Part shown: one piece after another, positions 7,477 to 14,209 of the stretch
Numbering within the stretch: position 1 is the stretch's first letter
Layout: the number at the start of each line of letters is the position of its first letter
NCBI GenBank assembly: GCA_024640745.1
Contig: JAHEEL010000011.1
Span: 1-21,250 of the forward strand
Source of the DNA: Actinomycetes bacterium
Lineage (GTDB): Bacteria > Actinomycetota > Acidimicrobiia > Spongiisociales > UBA5794
DNA: 21,250 nt
Direction of reading: 5' to 3'
The notes under the pieces: generated by a model
The model's input: the letters and a program-made list of their open reading frames with translations, nothing else
The model's database searches: none
Told to the model about the DNA's origin: nothing
Program-made: the position numbers and the translations under genes

Positions 7477-8352
7477 CTAGTTTGCCCAGATCACCATCGT
7501 CGAGCCGGCGATCACGGCGATCATCCCGACGATGAGACGCCACGTCCAGCGCTCGATCGCCGTGCCGACGACGATCGGCGCCACGATCACGACGACGGGT
7601 GTCGCCACTTGCTGCAGGGTCACCACCACGTTCACTTCGACGAGGTCCAGGGCCGTCCACTGGGCCGCGATGGCAACCGCAACGAGGACCCCACCGAGAA
7701 GCAGCCAGCGCCGAACTCCATGAGGCCTCCCCGAGGTCGTCGGCGCCCTACCCGAGATCAGCGCAACCGCATAGAGCGCGGTTGCGCAGGCCAGGCCGAT
7801 GGTGACGCCGATCACTGGACTCGCCAGGTCCTGCAACCCCCAGCGGATGAAGAGCGGGCTCGTACCCCACGAAAGGGACGCCGCAAGCCCGAACCACGGA
7901 TAGGTGAGGCGCCGGCCGTCGCCTGCGCCCGATCGGCGCGCAATGAGGACCACGCCTGCGGACACGAGCACGATCGCCAACAGCACCAACGGTCCGAGGG
8001 CTTCGTCGAGCACGATCGCCGCCAGGATGCTGCCGATGAACGGGGTTGCCGCCGTGACCACGCCGGTGTTCGCCGCGCCGATCCGCTGCTGGCTGATTCC
8101 GAGGAACGTCCAGCCGAAGAAGAAGTGGATGATCCCGGCCGTTCCGAAGGCGAGGTAGGCGGACGCCGGCGCCGAGGCCAGCAGCGAGAGATCCTGCGTG
8201 GCGACGGAGAAGACACCGAGCCCAACGACCGCAACCAGGAGCAGCCCGAAGGTGGCCCGGTACGGATCGATGAGCTGGTTGGCCCTGCGGTTCGCAGCCT
8301 GGAAGACGCCGAAGGAGATGCCCGCAAAGAGCGCCCATGCTGCCCCACCCAT
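7477..8352 (-). CDS. EamA/DMT-superfamily transporter
   Basis: This is a 291-residue membrane protein built of two EamA repeats (about 1-138 and 150-290) with about ten hydrophobic segments in total. Typical repeat endings are visible: AATPFIGSILAAIVLDEALG with the TPxxxxxxxxxxxxE pattern in the first repeat, and QVATPVVVIVAPIVVGT in the second. Drug/metabolite transporters of this type export or import small polar metabolites; the substrate is not readable. It begins 22 bases after the kdgK stop, so it is almost certainly co-transcribed with the KDG genes. It could carry a sugar acid or related intermediate, but that is inference from position. No strong Shine-Dalgarno site precedes ATG 8352, so it may rely on coupling to kdgK. 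Confidence 0.85.
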   Translation of the reverse strand: MGGAAWALFAGISFGVFQAANRRANQLIDPYRATFGLLLVAVVGLGVFSVATQDLSLLASAPASAYLAFGTAGIIHFFFGWTFLGISQQRIGAANTGVVTAATPFIGSILAAIVLDEALGPLVLLAIVLVSAGVVLIARRSGAGDGRRLTYPWFGLAASLSWGTSPLFIRWGLQDLASPVIGVTIGLACATALYAVALISGRAPTTSGRPHGVRRWLLLGGVLVAVAIAAQWTALDLVEVNVVVTLQQVATPVVVIVAPIVVGTAIERWTWRLIVGMIAVIAGSTMVIWAN

Positions 8353-8374
8353 ACCGGTCGTCTCCTCGTCTCGA

Positions 8375-9475
8375 TCAGCGGATCACGCGGGCCCCGGAAG
8401 CCGCCATCGCTCGCTCGACCTCGGCCAGCGTGACCATTGATGTGTCTCCCGGCGTCGTCATCGCGAGCGCCCCGTGCGTGGCGCCGTACTCGACCGCCTC
8501 GGCCGGAGACTTGCCCGCCAGGAATGCATACGCCATGCCCGACGCGAACCCGTCGCCACCACCGACGCGATCGTAGATCTCCATGTTCTCGCGCTGTCGC
8601 GCAGCGTGAAGCTCACCGTCGGCATACAGCACTGCCGACCAGTCGTTGACGGTCGCAGTCTTCGCGTCTCGCAGGGTGGTCGCGACCACCCGGAAGTTGG
8701 GGTAGGCATCGACGACGGTCGTCATCATGCGGCCAAACGCCGCCGGATCGAGTCTCGACAGCGCCGGGTCGACGCCCTCGACGGCGAATCCGAGTGCGGC
8801 CGTGAAGTCCTCCTCGTTGCCGATCATGACGTCGACCATCGGTGCGATCGACCGGTTCACCTCGATCGCCCGATCGATCCCCCCGTGCGACTCCCACAGT
8901 GACGGACGGTAGTTGAGGTCGTAGGACACCGTCGTTCCGTGTTGCTTCGCCGTCGTGATCGCTTCGATCACGACGTCGGGAGTCTTCTCGGACAGCGCCG
9001 CGAAGATCCCGCCCGTGTGGAACCACCGCACGCCCTCGATACCGAACAGCCGATCCCAATTGATGTCGCCCGGCTCGAGCTGAGACGCGGCGGTGTGTCC
9101 GCGATCGGAGGTGCCGAGCGCCGGCCTGATTCCGTAGCCCTTCTCGGTGAAGTTGAGACCGACCCGTGAGGCGCGACCGAGACCATCGAAAGGGACCCAT
9201 TGCACGTTGGACACGTCGACACCGCCGGTGAGCATCAGATCCTCAACGAGGTGGCCGACCTCGTTGTCGACCAGCGCGGTTGCCACCGTCGTTCGGAGGC
9301 CGAAGCACTTGCGCAGGGCGCGCGCAACGTTGTATTCACCGCCACCTTCCCATACCTGGAACGACCGCGCGGTCCGCACCCGTCCCGCCCCGGGGTCGAG
9401 CCGTAGCATGATCTCACCCAGCGCGGCCGCGTCCCAGCGGCACTCGGTCGGGCTCTTCAGATCCAGCACTGCCAT
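8375..9475 (-). CDS. kdgK: 2-keto-3-deoxygluconate (KDG) kinase, PfkB family
   Basis: This enzyme phosphorylates 2-keto-3-deoxygluconate to KDPG with ATP. It has 366 residues from ATG 9475 (GAGGAGG 7 bases upstream), somewhat longer than the usual 310-340. Features seen: LGEIMLRLDP near the N-terminus (19-28), the sugar-binding GGGEYNVARAL (44-54), DLNYRPSLW (186-194), GNEEDF (219-224) and the PfkB catalytic loop VGGGDGFASG (304-313) with catalytic base Asp308. The GEIMLRL, GGxExNVA and DxNxRPxLW set is typical of KDG kinases among PfkB enzymes. The KDPG aldolase gene lies 44 bases upstream in the same operon, which strongly supports this substrate. A related 2-keto-3-deoxy sugar acid such as the galactonate form is possible. 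Confidence 0.9.
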   Translation of the reverse strand: MAVLDLKSPTECRWDAAALGEIMLRLDPGAGRVRTARSFQVWEGGGEYNVARALRKCFGLRTTVATALVDNEVGHLVEDLMLTGGVDVSNVQWVPFDGLGRASRVGLNFTEKGYGIRPALGTSDRGHTAASQLEPGDINWDRLFGIEGVRWFHTGGIFAALSEKTPDVVIEAITTAKQHGTTVSYDLNYRPSLWESHGGIDRAIEVNRSIAPMVDVMIGNEEDFTAALGFAVEGVDPALSRLDPAAFGRMMTTVVDAYPNFRVVATTLRDAKTATVNDWSAVLYADGELHAARQRENMEIYDRVGGGDGFASGMAYAFLAGKSPAEAVEYGATHGALAMTTPGDTSMVTLAEVERAMAASGARVIR

Positions 9476-9519
9476 GTCTTCGCCTCCTCGTCCGAGCCAA
9501 CGCCCTCGGCCAATGCGGT

Positions 9520-10188
9520 CTACCGCAGCTCCAAGATGGTCGATACAACGCTGGCCGTTCGCTGCTCGAGGGCATTCCAATTGGCTGTATCCACGAGATC
9601 CCTGCTCACTAGCTTGGAACCGATGCCGACGCACGGAACCCCGGCCTCGAACCAACCCGAGAGAGACTCCTCCGTGATGTCGACACCACCGGTCGGCATC
9701 AGGAGCGCCCAAGGGCACGGACCGAGAATGGCCTTGACGAAGGCGGGGCCGCCGACGAGCCCTCCCGGGAACACCTTCACGATCTCGCACCCCAGTTCGT
9801 GGGCGAGCGCGACTTCCGTTGGCGAAGCGCATCCTGGCGAGTACGCGATCTTGCGGCGGTTACACACCTCGGCGATTCGGCGGTCGAGCGTTGGCCCAAC
9901 GACGAAGTTGGCGCCGACGTTGATGTACGTCGCGGCGGTGACCTCGTCGACGACCGAACCCGCCCCGAGGATCACTTGGGGGTGGTCGGACGCGCAATAT
10001 CGCTCGAGCTCGGAGAAGACCTCGAAGGCATGATCGCCGCGATTGGTGAATTCGATGACTCGAGCGCCTCCTCGGCTCAGCGCGGAGACGATGGAACGCG
10101 CTGTATCGAGGTCGTCGTGGTGAAAGACGGGAACGAGTCCGACTTCGATCATCGAGTTGAGCACCGTGAGTCTTGCGAATCTCGCCAT
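9520..10188 (-). CDS. eda: 2-keto-3-deoxy-6-phosphogluconate (KDPG) aldolase
   Basis: This class I aldolase splits KDPG into pyruvate and glyceraldehyde 3-phosphate. It has 222 residues, a normal length for the family. Catalytic residues are in place: the general base Glu46 in VIEFTNRG and the Schiff-base Lys138 in EIVKVFPGG. Further family motifs are LGAGSVVD (74-81), PGCASPTE (118-125) and PTGGVDI. The EFTNRGD variant of the first motif is the type found in uronate gene clusters. ATG 10188 has GAGGGG 5 bases upstream. It is the first gene of the KDG operon; its product chains directly with the KDG kinase encoded next. A 4-hydroxy-2-oxoglutarate aldolase side activity is common in the family. 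Confidence 0.93.
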   Translation of the reverse strand: MARFARLTVLNSMIEVGLVPVFHHDDLDTARSIVSALSRGGARVIEFTNRGDHAFEVFSELERYCASDHPQVILGAGSVVDEVTAATYINVGANFVVGPTLDRRIAEVCNRRKIAYSPGCASPTEVALAHELGCEIVKVFPGGLVGGPAFVKAILGPCPWALLMPTGGVDITEESLSGWFEAGVPCVGIGSKLVSRDLVDTANWNALEQRTASVVSTILELR

Positions 10189-10236
10189 CTCGTCCCCTCT
10201 TATCTCGGTGAATTGACGAACGTACGCTGCGAGCAG

Positions 10237-10256
10237 ATCACATCGACCCTAGTGAT
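10237..10256 (-). promoter_or_regulatory. Candidate operator upstream of the KDPG aldolase gene
   Basis: An inverted repeat ATCAC-N10-GTGAT (10237-10241 and 10252-10256) lies about 50-70 bases upstream of the aldolase start, in the 96-base gap that should contain the promoter of the KDG operon. Short arms with a ten-base spacer fit a dimeric regulator, but five-base arms arise easily by chance. It does not resemble the palindrome found upstream of the LacI-family gene. No convincing -10/-35 pair was found in this gap. Confidence 0.25.
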
Positions 10257-10284
10257 ATTTGCTTCATCAGACTGGGCGGGCGCA

Positions 10285-11124
10285 TCATCGTTCAACGGGG
10301 TAGCCCACGATGCTGCCCCACTCGGTCCAGCTGCCGTCGTAGACCCGCACATTCGATAGGCCCAACAGGCGTGTCAGCACGAACCACGCGAGCGAGCCGC
10401 GGTGGCTGAGACGACAGTAGGTAATCACATCAGCGGCGTCGATTGCCCCCACAGCTGCAAACCGCGCCCGGAGCTGGTCGAGCGGCAGCAGCGTGCCGTC
10501 ATCACGAAGCAGCTCATCGATGTAGAGGCTCTGTGCACCGGGGATGTGCCCGCTCCGCTCGGCTCCGTGGTCGAATTCCAGCCAGGGAGGCGAGACTCGT
10601 TCGCCGCGGTACTCCTCGGGCGACCGCATGTCGACGAGCACCCGACCTTCGGTGCCGAGACCCGCTCGAACCTCGTCTCGCCCGATGCGGGAACGCATGT
10701 CGGACGGGCCGGCGGTGAGGCTGCGGAGGGCGGGCGTCGGAACATCCACAGAAAGTGGACGGTTCTCCGCCAGCCAGGTCCGGCGTCCTCCATTCACGAG
10801 CCGGGGGCGTCCCTTCTGGCCCGTCATCGTCATCACCCAATACGCGTAGGCGGCGAACTGGAACGGGTCGCCGACCAGCGCCACCGTGGTGTCGTCACCG
10901 ACGCCGAGCGCGCCGAGCCGCTGGGCCATCACTTCGGGTGACGGGAACTCGCGGTCGCTGTCGTGCCAGAGCAGATCCTTCCAATACACGTAGTGGGCTC
11001 CGGGGACGTGCCCGGAGCGGTACTCGGCTTTCTCGGAGGGATCGATGGACACCTCGAGGATCACGACGGCGGGGTCTCCGAGGTGTGCTTCGAGCCACTC
11101 GGTGGATACCAGGTCGCCGGCCAA
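10285..11124 (-). CDS. Sulfurtransferase, tandem rhodanese (thiosulfate/3-mercaptopyruvate type)
   Basis: This enzyme moves sulfur from thiosulfate or 3-mercaptopyruvate to an acceptor. It has 279 residues and two rhodanese domains. The first (about 1-125) is inactive and includes SGHVPGAHYVYWKD. The second (about 145-279) carries the active Cys237 in the loop CRLSHRG, then the closing motif VYDGSWTEWGS. The loop is CRxxxR, nearer to thiosulfate sulfurtransferases (usual form CRxGxR, here Ser in place of Gly) than to the CGSGVTA form of E. coli SseA, so the donor is uncertain. The start is TTG 11124 with GGAGG 8 bases upstream; no ATG or GTG fits. It is last in the run of minus-strand genes beginning with the SDR, after a 112-base gap with no clear terminator. 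Confidence 0.9.
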   Translation of the reverse strand: MAGDLVSTEWLEAHLGDPAVVILEVSIDPSEKAEYRSGHVPGAHYVYWKDLLWHDSDREFPSPEVMAQRLGALGVGDDTTVALVGDPFQFAAYAYWVMTMTGQKGRPRLVNGGRRTWLAENRPLSVDVPTPALRSLTAGPSDMRSRIGRDEVRAGLGTEGRVLVDMRSPEEYRGERVSPPWLEFDHGAERSGHIPGAQSLYIDELLRDDGTLLPLDQLRARFAAVGAIDAADVITYCRLSHRGSLAWFVLTRLLGLSNVRVYDGSWTEWGSIVGYPVER

Positions 11125-11236
11125 TGCACTCGCCTCCGTTCGTTGTGAGCAGGGCGATCCTACCGACAGAGGCGCGAACCACCATGGAGCAATCGCCCCA
11201 CTGTCTCCCGTGGCCGAGCCGCGTCGACCCGCCGGT

Positions 11237-12496
11237 CTAGTACTCGTTGGCGACCATCAGCTCTTCGCACGGGAACAGGGTGATGACCTTGGGTCCGTCG
11301 GCGGTCACGACGACCTCTTCCTCGATGCGGGCCGCCGAGTGCCCGTCGGCGGCCGGCGCGTAGGTCTCGAGGGCGAACACCATGCCTTCTTTGATCTCGA
11401 CGGGGTCTTCGAGGGAGTTCAGCCGGCTGATGATCGGCCGCTCGTGGAGACCAACACCCACCCCGTGACCGAACTGGAGGCCGAACGCGTCCATCTCGTC
11501 GTCGAATCCGAACTCCTCGGCTCGAGGCCAGACTTTGGCGATCATGTCGGTTGTGACGCCCGGTCGTACGAGTTCGATCGCGGCATCCATCCATTCCCGG
11601 GTCTGCTTGAACGCGTCGCGCTGCGCCTGCGTGGCGCGGCCGACCACGAACGTGCGGTAGTAGCAGGTCCGATAGCCGTTGTAGACGTGGATGATGTCGA
11701 AGTAGGCAGAATCTCCCGGTCGGATGAGGCGATCGGAGAAGACGTGCGGATGGGGGCTGCACCGTTCCCCGGCGATCGAGTTGATGGCCTCGACGAACTC
11801 CGATCCCATCTCGAAGAGACGCTGGTGCGCGAGGGCGACGACATCACTCTCACGGATGCCGGGCTTGAGAGCCTCGTAGATGTCCTGATAGACACCGTCG
11901 ACCATCGCGCAGGCCTGCGTGAGGAGCATGATCTCGTCCTGGTTCTTGATCTCTCGCGCCGTCATCATCGTCTGCTGACCGTCCACCACCGTGACGCCGG
12001 CCGCCTGGAGCTCGAGCAGCACCGATGCCTCGGCCATGTCGACCCCGACGGTGAGGTCGGCCACGCCTTCCTCCTTGAGGATGGAGGCGATCTCCTGCGC
12101 TGCGCGGCGCTGCAACCCCGTGGCGGGCCCGATCGCCCCCTGAAGGCCGGTGTTGCCACCGATCGACTGGTCGGCGCGCATCGTCGGGTGCTGGAGTCGA
12201 TGCGCCTTGGCCGCGGATCCGAAATCCCAGATGCGGAAGTCGCCGTTGCGGGTGATGAGGGCGTAGCGCTCGCCCTTGTTGAAGGCCCAGTAGCCGATGT
12301 GCGTGGAGGTCAGATAGCGGATGTTCGACGTCTCGAACAGGAGTAGCGCTTCGACGCCGTGCTGGTCCATTGCCATCCGAACCCGAGCCAGCCGGTACTC
12401 CTTGAGCCGGTCCCAGTTCACGCGCTCTTCCCAGTCGACGGACTGGATCCCGGGGGCCGGTGTGGTTGCGACGGGGAAATCGGTTACCGGTGCCAT
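11237..12496 (-). CDS. M24-family (creatinase/aminopeptidase P fold) hydrolase with one metal ligand replaced
   Basis: This protein of 419 residues starts at ATG 12496 (GAGAGG 6 bases upstream). Its N-terminal creatinase_N domain covers about residues 30-170 and the pitabread-fold catalytic domain about 185-415. Metal ligands of M24 enzymes are Asp, Asp, His, Glu, Glu. Here they map to Asp267, then Cys278 where the second Asp belongs (NGYRTCYYRTF against the usual GYxxDxTRTF), His344 in FGHGVG, Glu377 in ALETY and Glu392 in RIEEEV. His351 in LHERP is kept. Loss of the bridging Asp argues against a normal two-metal Xaa-Pro peptidase. Related non-peptidases include creatinase (metal-free), ectoine hydrolase and the DMSP lyase DddP. 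It lies in an operon with CoA-transferase, hydratase and AroE-like genes, so hydrolysis of a small C-N substrate before CoA activation is plausible. Confidence 0.85.
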   Translation of the reverse strand: MAPVTDFPVATTPAPGIQSVDWEERVNWDRLKEYRLARVRMAMDQHGVEALLLFETSNIRYLTSTHIGYWAFNKGERYALITRNGDFRIWDFGSAAKAHRLQHPTMRADQSIGGNTGLQGAIGPATGLQRRAAQEIASILKEEGVADLTVGVDMAEASVLLELQAAGVTVVDGQQTMMTAREIKNQDEIMLLTQACAMVDGVYQDIYEALKPGIRESDVVALAHQRLFEMGSEFVEAINSIAGERCSPHPHVFSDRLIRPGDSAYFDIIHVYNGYRTCYYRTFVVGRATQAQRDAFKQTREWMDAAIELVRPGVTTDMIAKVWPRAEEFGFDDEMDAFGLQFGHGVGVGLHERPIISRLNSLEDPVEIKEGMVFALETYAPAADGHSAARIEEEVVVTADGPKVITLFPCEELMVANEY

Positions 12497-12528
12497 GCGT
12501 GCCTCTCTTCTCCGACCTCGAGTGGATT

Positions 12529-12550
12529 GCCTCGGAGCATAGTCCGAGGC
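12529..12550 (-). terminator. Hairpin between AroE-like and M24 genes
   Basis: GCCTCGGA (12529-12536) and TCCGAGGC (12543-12550) form a perfect 8-base-pair stem with a six-base loop. It lies 29 bases past the AroE-like stop on the minus strand and 32 bases before the M24 start. No T-run follows, so partial termination or mRNA processing is more likely than full termination. Confidence 0.45.
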
Positions 12551-12579
12551 CCTTGGGAGATCCCATGGTCTGCGGGTGC

Positions 12580-13422
12580 TCATGCGCCCGTCTGATCCGC
12601 CCCGGGATCTGCCGCGAGAGCGGCGCGCATGATGGGACCGGAGCCCCCTATCCCGGTCCACCGCTCAAACGCGATCTCTGCCTGCGCAACCAGCATGCCC
12701 AACCCGTTGGTTGCCGCAAGGCCGCGGGCGCGGGCCCGTCGCAGAAGGTCCGTTTCCGGCGGGTTGTAGACCAGGTCGAAGGCCGCAGCCGAGGCCGGAA
12801 GTGCTCTCGGTTCGAATGCGACGCCGGGTTGGATCATGCCCACCGTGGTCGCGTTCACGGCGAAGTCGACCCGACTCAGGCATTCCTCAAACGCTGGACC
12901 GACCGCCACCGATCGCACCGACGCTCCGTAGCCGGCGGCGAGGTCGGCTGCCCGTGAGGGAGCTAGATCGCAGATGACGACCGACTCGGCGCCTGCCGCG
13001 ACGAGCGCGTTGACGACGGCTCGGGCAACGCCGCCGGCACCGGCCACCGCGACTCGGAGGCCCGCGAACCGAATCCCGAGTTCGTCCTCCGCAGCACGCT
13101 GGAATCCCGGCGCATCGGTGTTGATGCCGACGAGGCTGCCGTCTTCTCTTCGGAGAACGGTGTTGACGGCGCCGATCTTCCTGGCTGCCGCCTCGATCTC
13201 GTCGAGATGCTCAATGACCGCCTGTTTGTAGGGAGCCGTGATCTGAAAGCCGAGCCATTCCTCGGCGCGTGCCTCGAGCACGAAGTCGGCGATCTGTGCG
13301 AGCTCCAGCTCGCGAAGCTCGTAGTGGGCGTCGATCGAGAAGTGTTCGAACGCGGCGTTGTGCATGATCTCGGAGTGCCGTCGCTTCAGCGGATACCCGA
13401 TCAGTGCTGCTCGTTCGGTCAC
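12580..13422 (-). CDS. AroE-family (shikimate/quinate dehydrogenase-like) oxidoreductase
   Basis: This is a 280-residue NAD(P)-dependent dehydrogenase from GTG 13422 (GAGGAC 7 bases upstream, 10 bases after the preceding stop). Core AroE features are present: catalytic Lys66 in ITAPYK, GAVNTV (84-89), Asp103 in INTD, the nucleotide motif GAGGVARA (128-135) and GLGMLVAQA with Gln247. The substrate-carboxylate motif is odd. Aligned without gaps to E. coli AroE GNPIAHSKSP, the protein reads GYPLKRRHSE, so the first Ser of SxS is Arg15 and only Ser17 remains. Biosynthetic AroE nearly always keeps both Ser. Its neighbours are a family I CoA-transferase and enoyl-CoA hydratase, not aromatic biosynthesis genes, so a catabolic substrate other than shikimate is likely. 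Confidence 0.85.
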   Translation of the reverse strand: MTERAALIGYPLKRRHSEIMHNAAFEHFSIDAHYELRELELAQIADFVLEARAEEWLGFQITAPYKQAVIEHLDEIEAAARKIGAVNTVLRREDGSLVGINTDAPGFQRAAEDELGIRFAGLRVAVAGAGGVARAVVNALVAAGAESVVICDLAPSRAADLAAGYGASVRSVAVGPAFEECLSRVDFAVNATTVGMIQPGVAFEPRALPASAAAFDLVYNPPETDLLRRARARGLAATNGLGMLVAQAEIAFERWTGIGGSGPIMRAALAADPGADQTGA

Positions 13423-13432
13423 GGGGTAGTCC

Positions 13433-14209
13433 TCATCGGTTTTCGAATTTGGCGGGGCGCTTCTCGACGAAGGCGGCCGCTCCCTCGAGCATGTCCTTTG
13501 AGGAGAACACCCGCTCGCTCGCGTCGAGCTCGTCGACCTGCCCGGCCGCGAGCGATCCGTCCAGTGTCGAATCGAGCACCGCCTTGGCTTCACGAATGGC
13601 CACGGGGCCACGCTGGATCAACGTTTCCGCGAGCTCGCGTGCTCCAGCCTCGGCCCGACTGCGGGGTACTACCCGAGTGACCAAACCGAAGTCGAGCGCG
13701 GCCTCGGCATCGATGATCTCACCGAGGAGAATCAGCTCCTTGGCGCGAGCCAGCCCGATGAGCCGTGGTAGCCGCTGTGTGCCACCGGACCCCGGTATGA
13801 CGCCGAGCCGCACTTCGGGCAGTCCGAGGAGCGCGTCGTTCGAGGCGACGCGCAGGTCGCAGCACAGCGCCAGCTCGAGCCCACCTCCGAGGGCATCACC
13901 CTCGATGGCTGCGACGGTTGGAACCGACAGCTGGGCCAGGCGGTTGTAGACCTCGTTCTCCCTGATCAACTTGCCTTCCGCGACGCGTCCGTGCAGCGCG
14001 GCGAATTCCTTGACGTCTGAGCCGGCGCAAAAGGCCCGGTCGCCGGTTGCGGCGAGAATCACGGCACGCACGTCCTCGTTGCATTCGACCTGTGACAGAG
14101 CGGCATCCAGCGCCTCGGTGACCTCTCGAGACACGAGATTGAGGGGTGGGTTGTTCAGGCGGATCGTCGTGATGGTCCCCGGATCCACAGTCACGAGTGC
14201 GGTGCTCAT
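13433..14209 (-). CDS. Enoyl-CoA hydratase/isomerase (crotonase) family protein
   Basis: This protein of 258 residues is the standard crotonase length. Oxyanion-hole segments are AFCAGSDVKEFA (59-70) and GDALGGGLELAL (104-115). Both acidic residues of true hydratases are present: Glu112 in GGGLELAL and Glu132 in LPEVRLGVIPGSGGTQRLPR. It is therefore likely to add water to a 2-enoyl-CoA. The ATG at 14209 overlaps the CoA-transferase stop as ATGA and has a GGGAGGGG site, showing tight coupling. In this operon it probably acts on the CoA ester made by the transferase, with the SDR acting before or after it. The specific acyl chain cannot be read from sequence; 4-hydroxy or branched enoyl-CoA substrates are possible. 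Confidence 0.92.
   Translation of the reverse strand: MSTALVTVDPGTITTIRLNNPPLNLVSREVTEALDAALSQVECNEDVRAVILAATGDRAFCAGSDVKEFAALHGRVAEGKLIRENEVYNRLAQLSVPTVAAIEGDALGGGLELALCCDLRVASNDALLGLPEVRLGVIPGSGGTQRLPRLIGLARAKELILLGEIIDAEAALDFGLVTRVVPRSRAEAGARELAETLIQRGPVAIREAKAVLDSTLDGSLAAGQVDELDASERVFSSKDMLEGAAAFVEKRPAKFENR

Noticed and set aside
7465..7480. Thirteen-base match CCGCCGGTCTAGT shared by the ends of the EamA gene and the M24 gene (also near 11230)
   Set aside because: Matches of this length are expected by chance in GC-rich DNA of this size; no longer repeat or flanking structure supports a mobile or REP-like element.
4348..10188. Possible sulfoquinovose (sulfo-Entner-Doudoroff) pathway from the TSUP permease, aldolase, PfkB kinase and beta-hydroxyacid dehydrogenase
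   Set aside because: No sulfoquinovosidase, sulfoquinovose dehydrogenase, lactonase or dehydratase is present. A kinase is not needed in that route, and the kinase and aldolase match KDG/KDPG enzymes well. The dehydrogenase keeps a PVSG motif rather than a sulfolactaldehyde-reductase pattern as I recall it.
11152..11198. Inverted repeat GGGCGAT ... ATCGCCC in the gap between the M24 and rhodanese genes
   Set aside because: Seven-base arms separated by 33 bases would not form a stable hairpin and do not fit a usual operator spacing.
11237..12496. M24 protein as DMSP lyase DddP, with the CoA-transferase as a DddD-like partner
   Set aside because: The ligand pattern here has Cys278 at the second Asp, and the CoA-transferase is family I, whereas DddD is a family III-type enzyme. 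There are no other DMSP genes.
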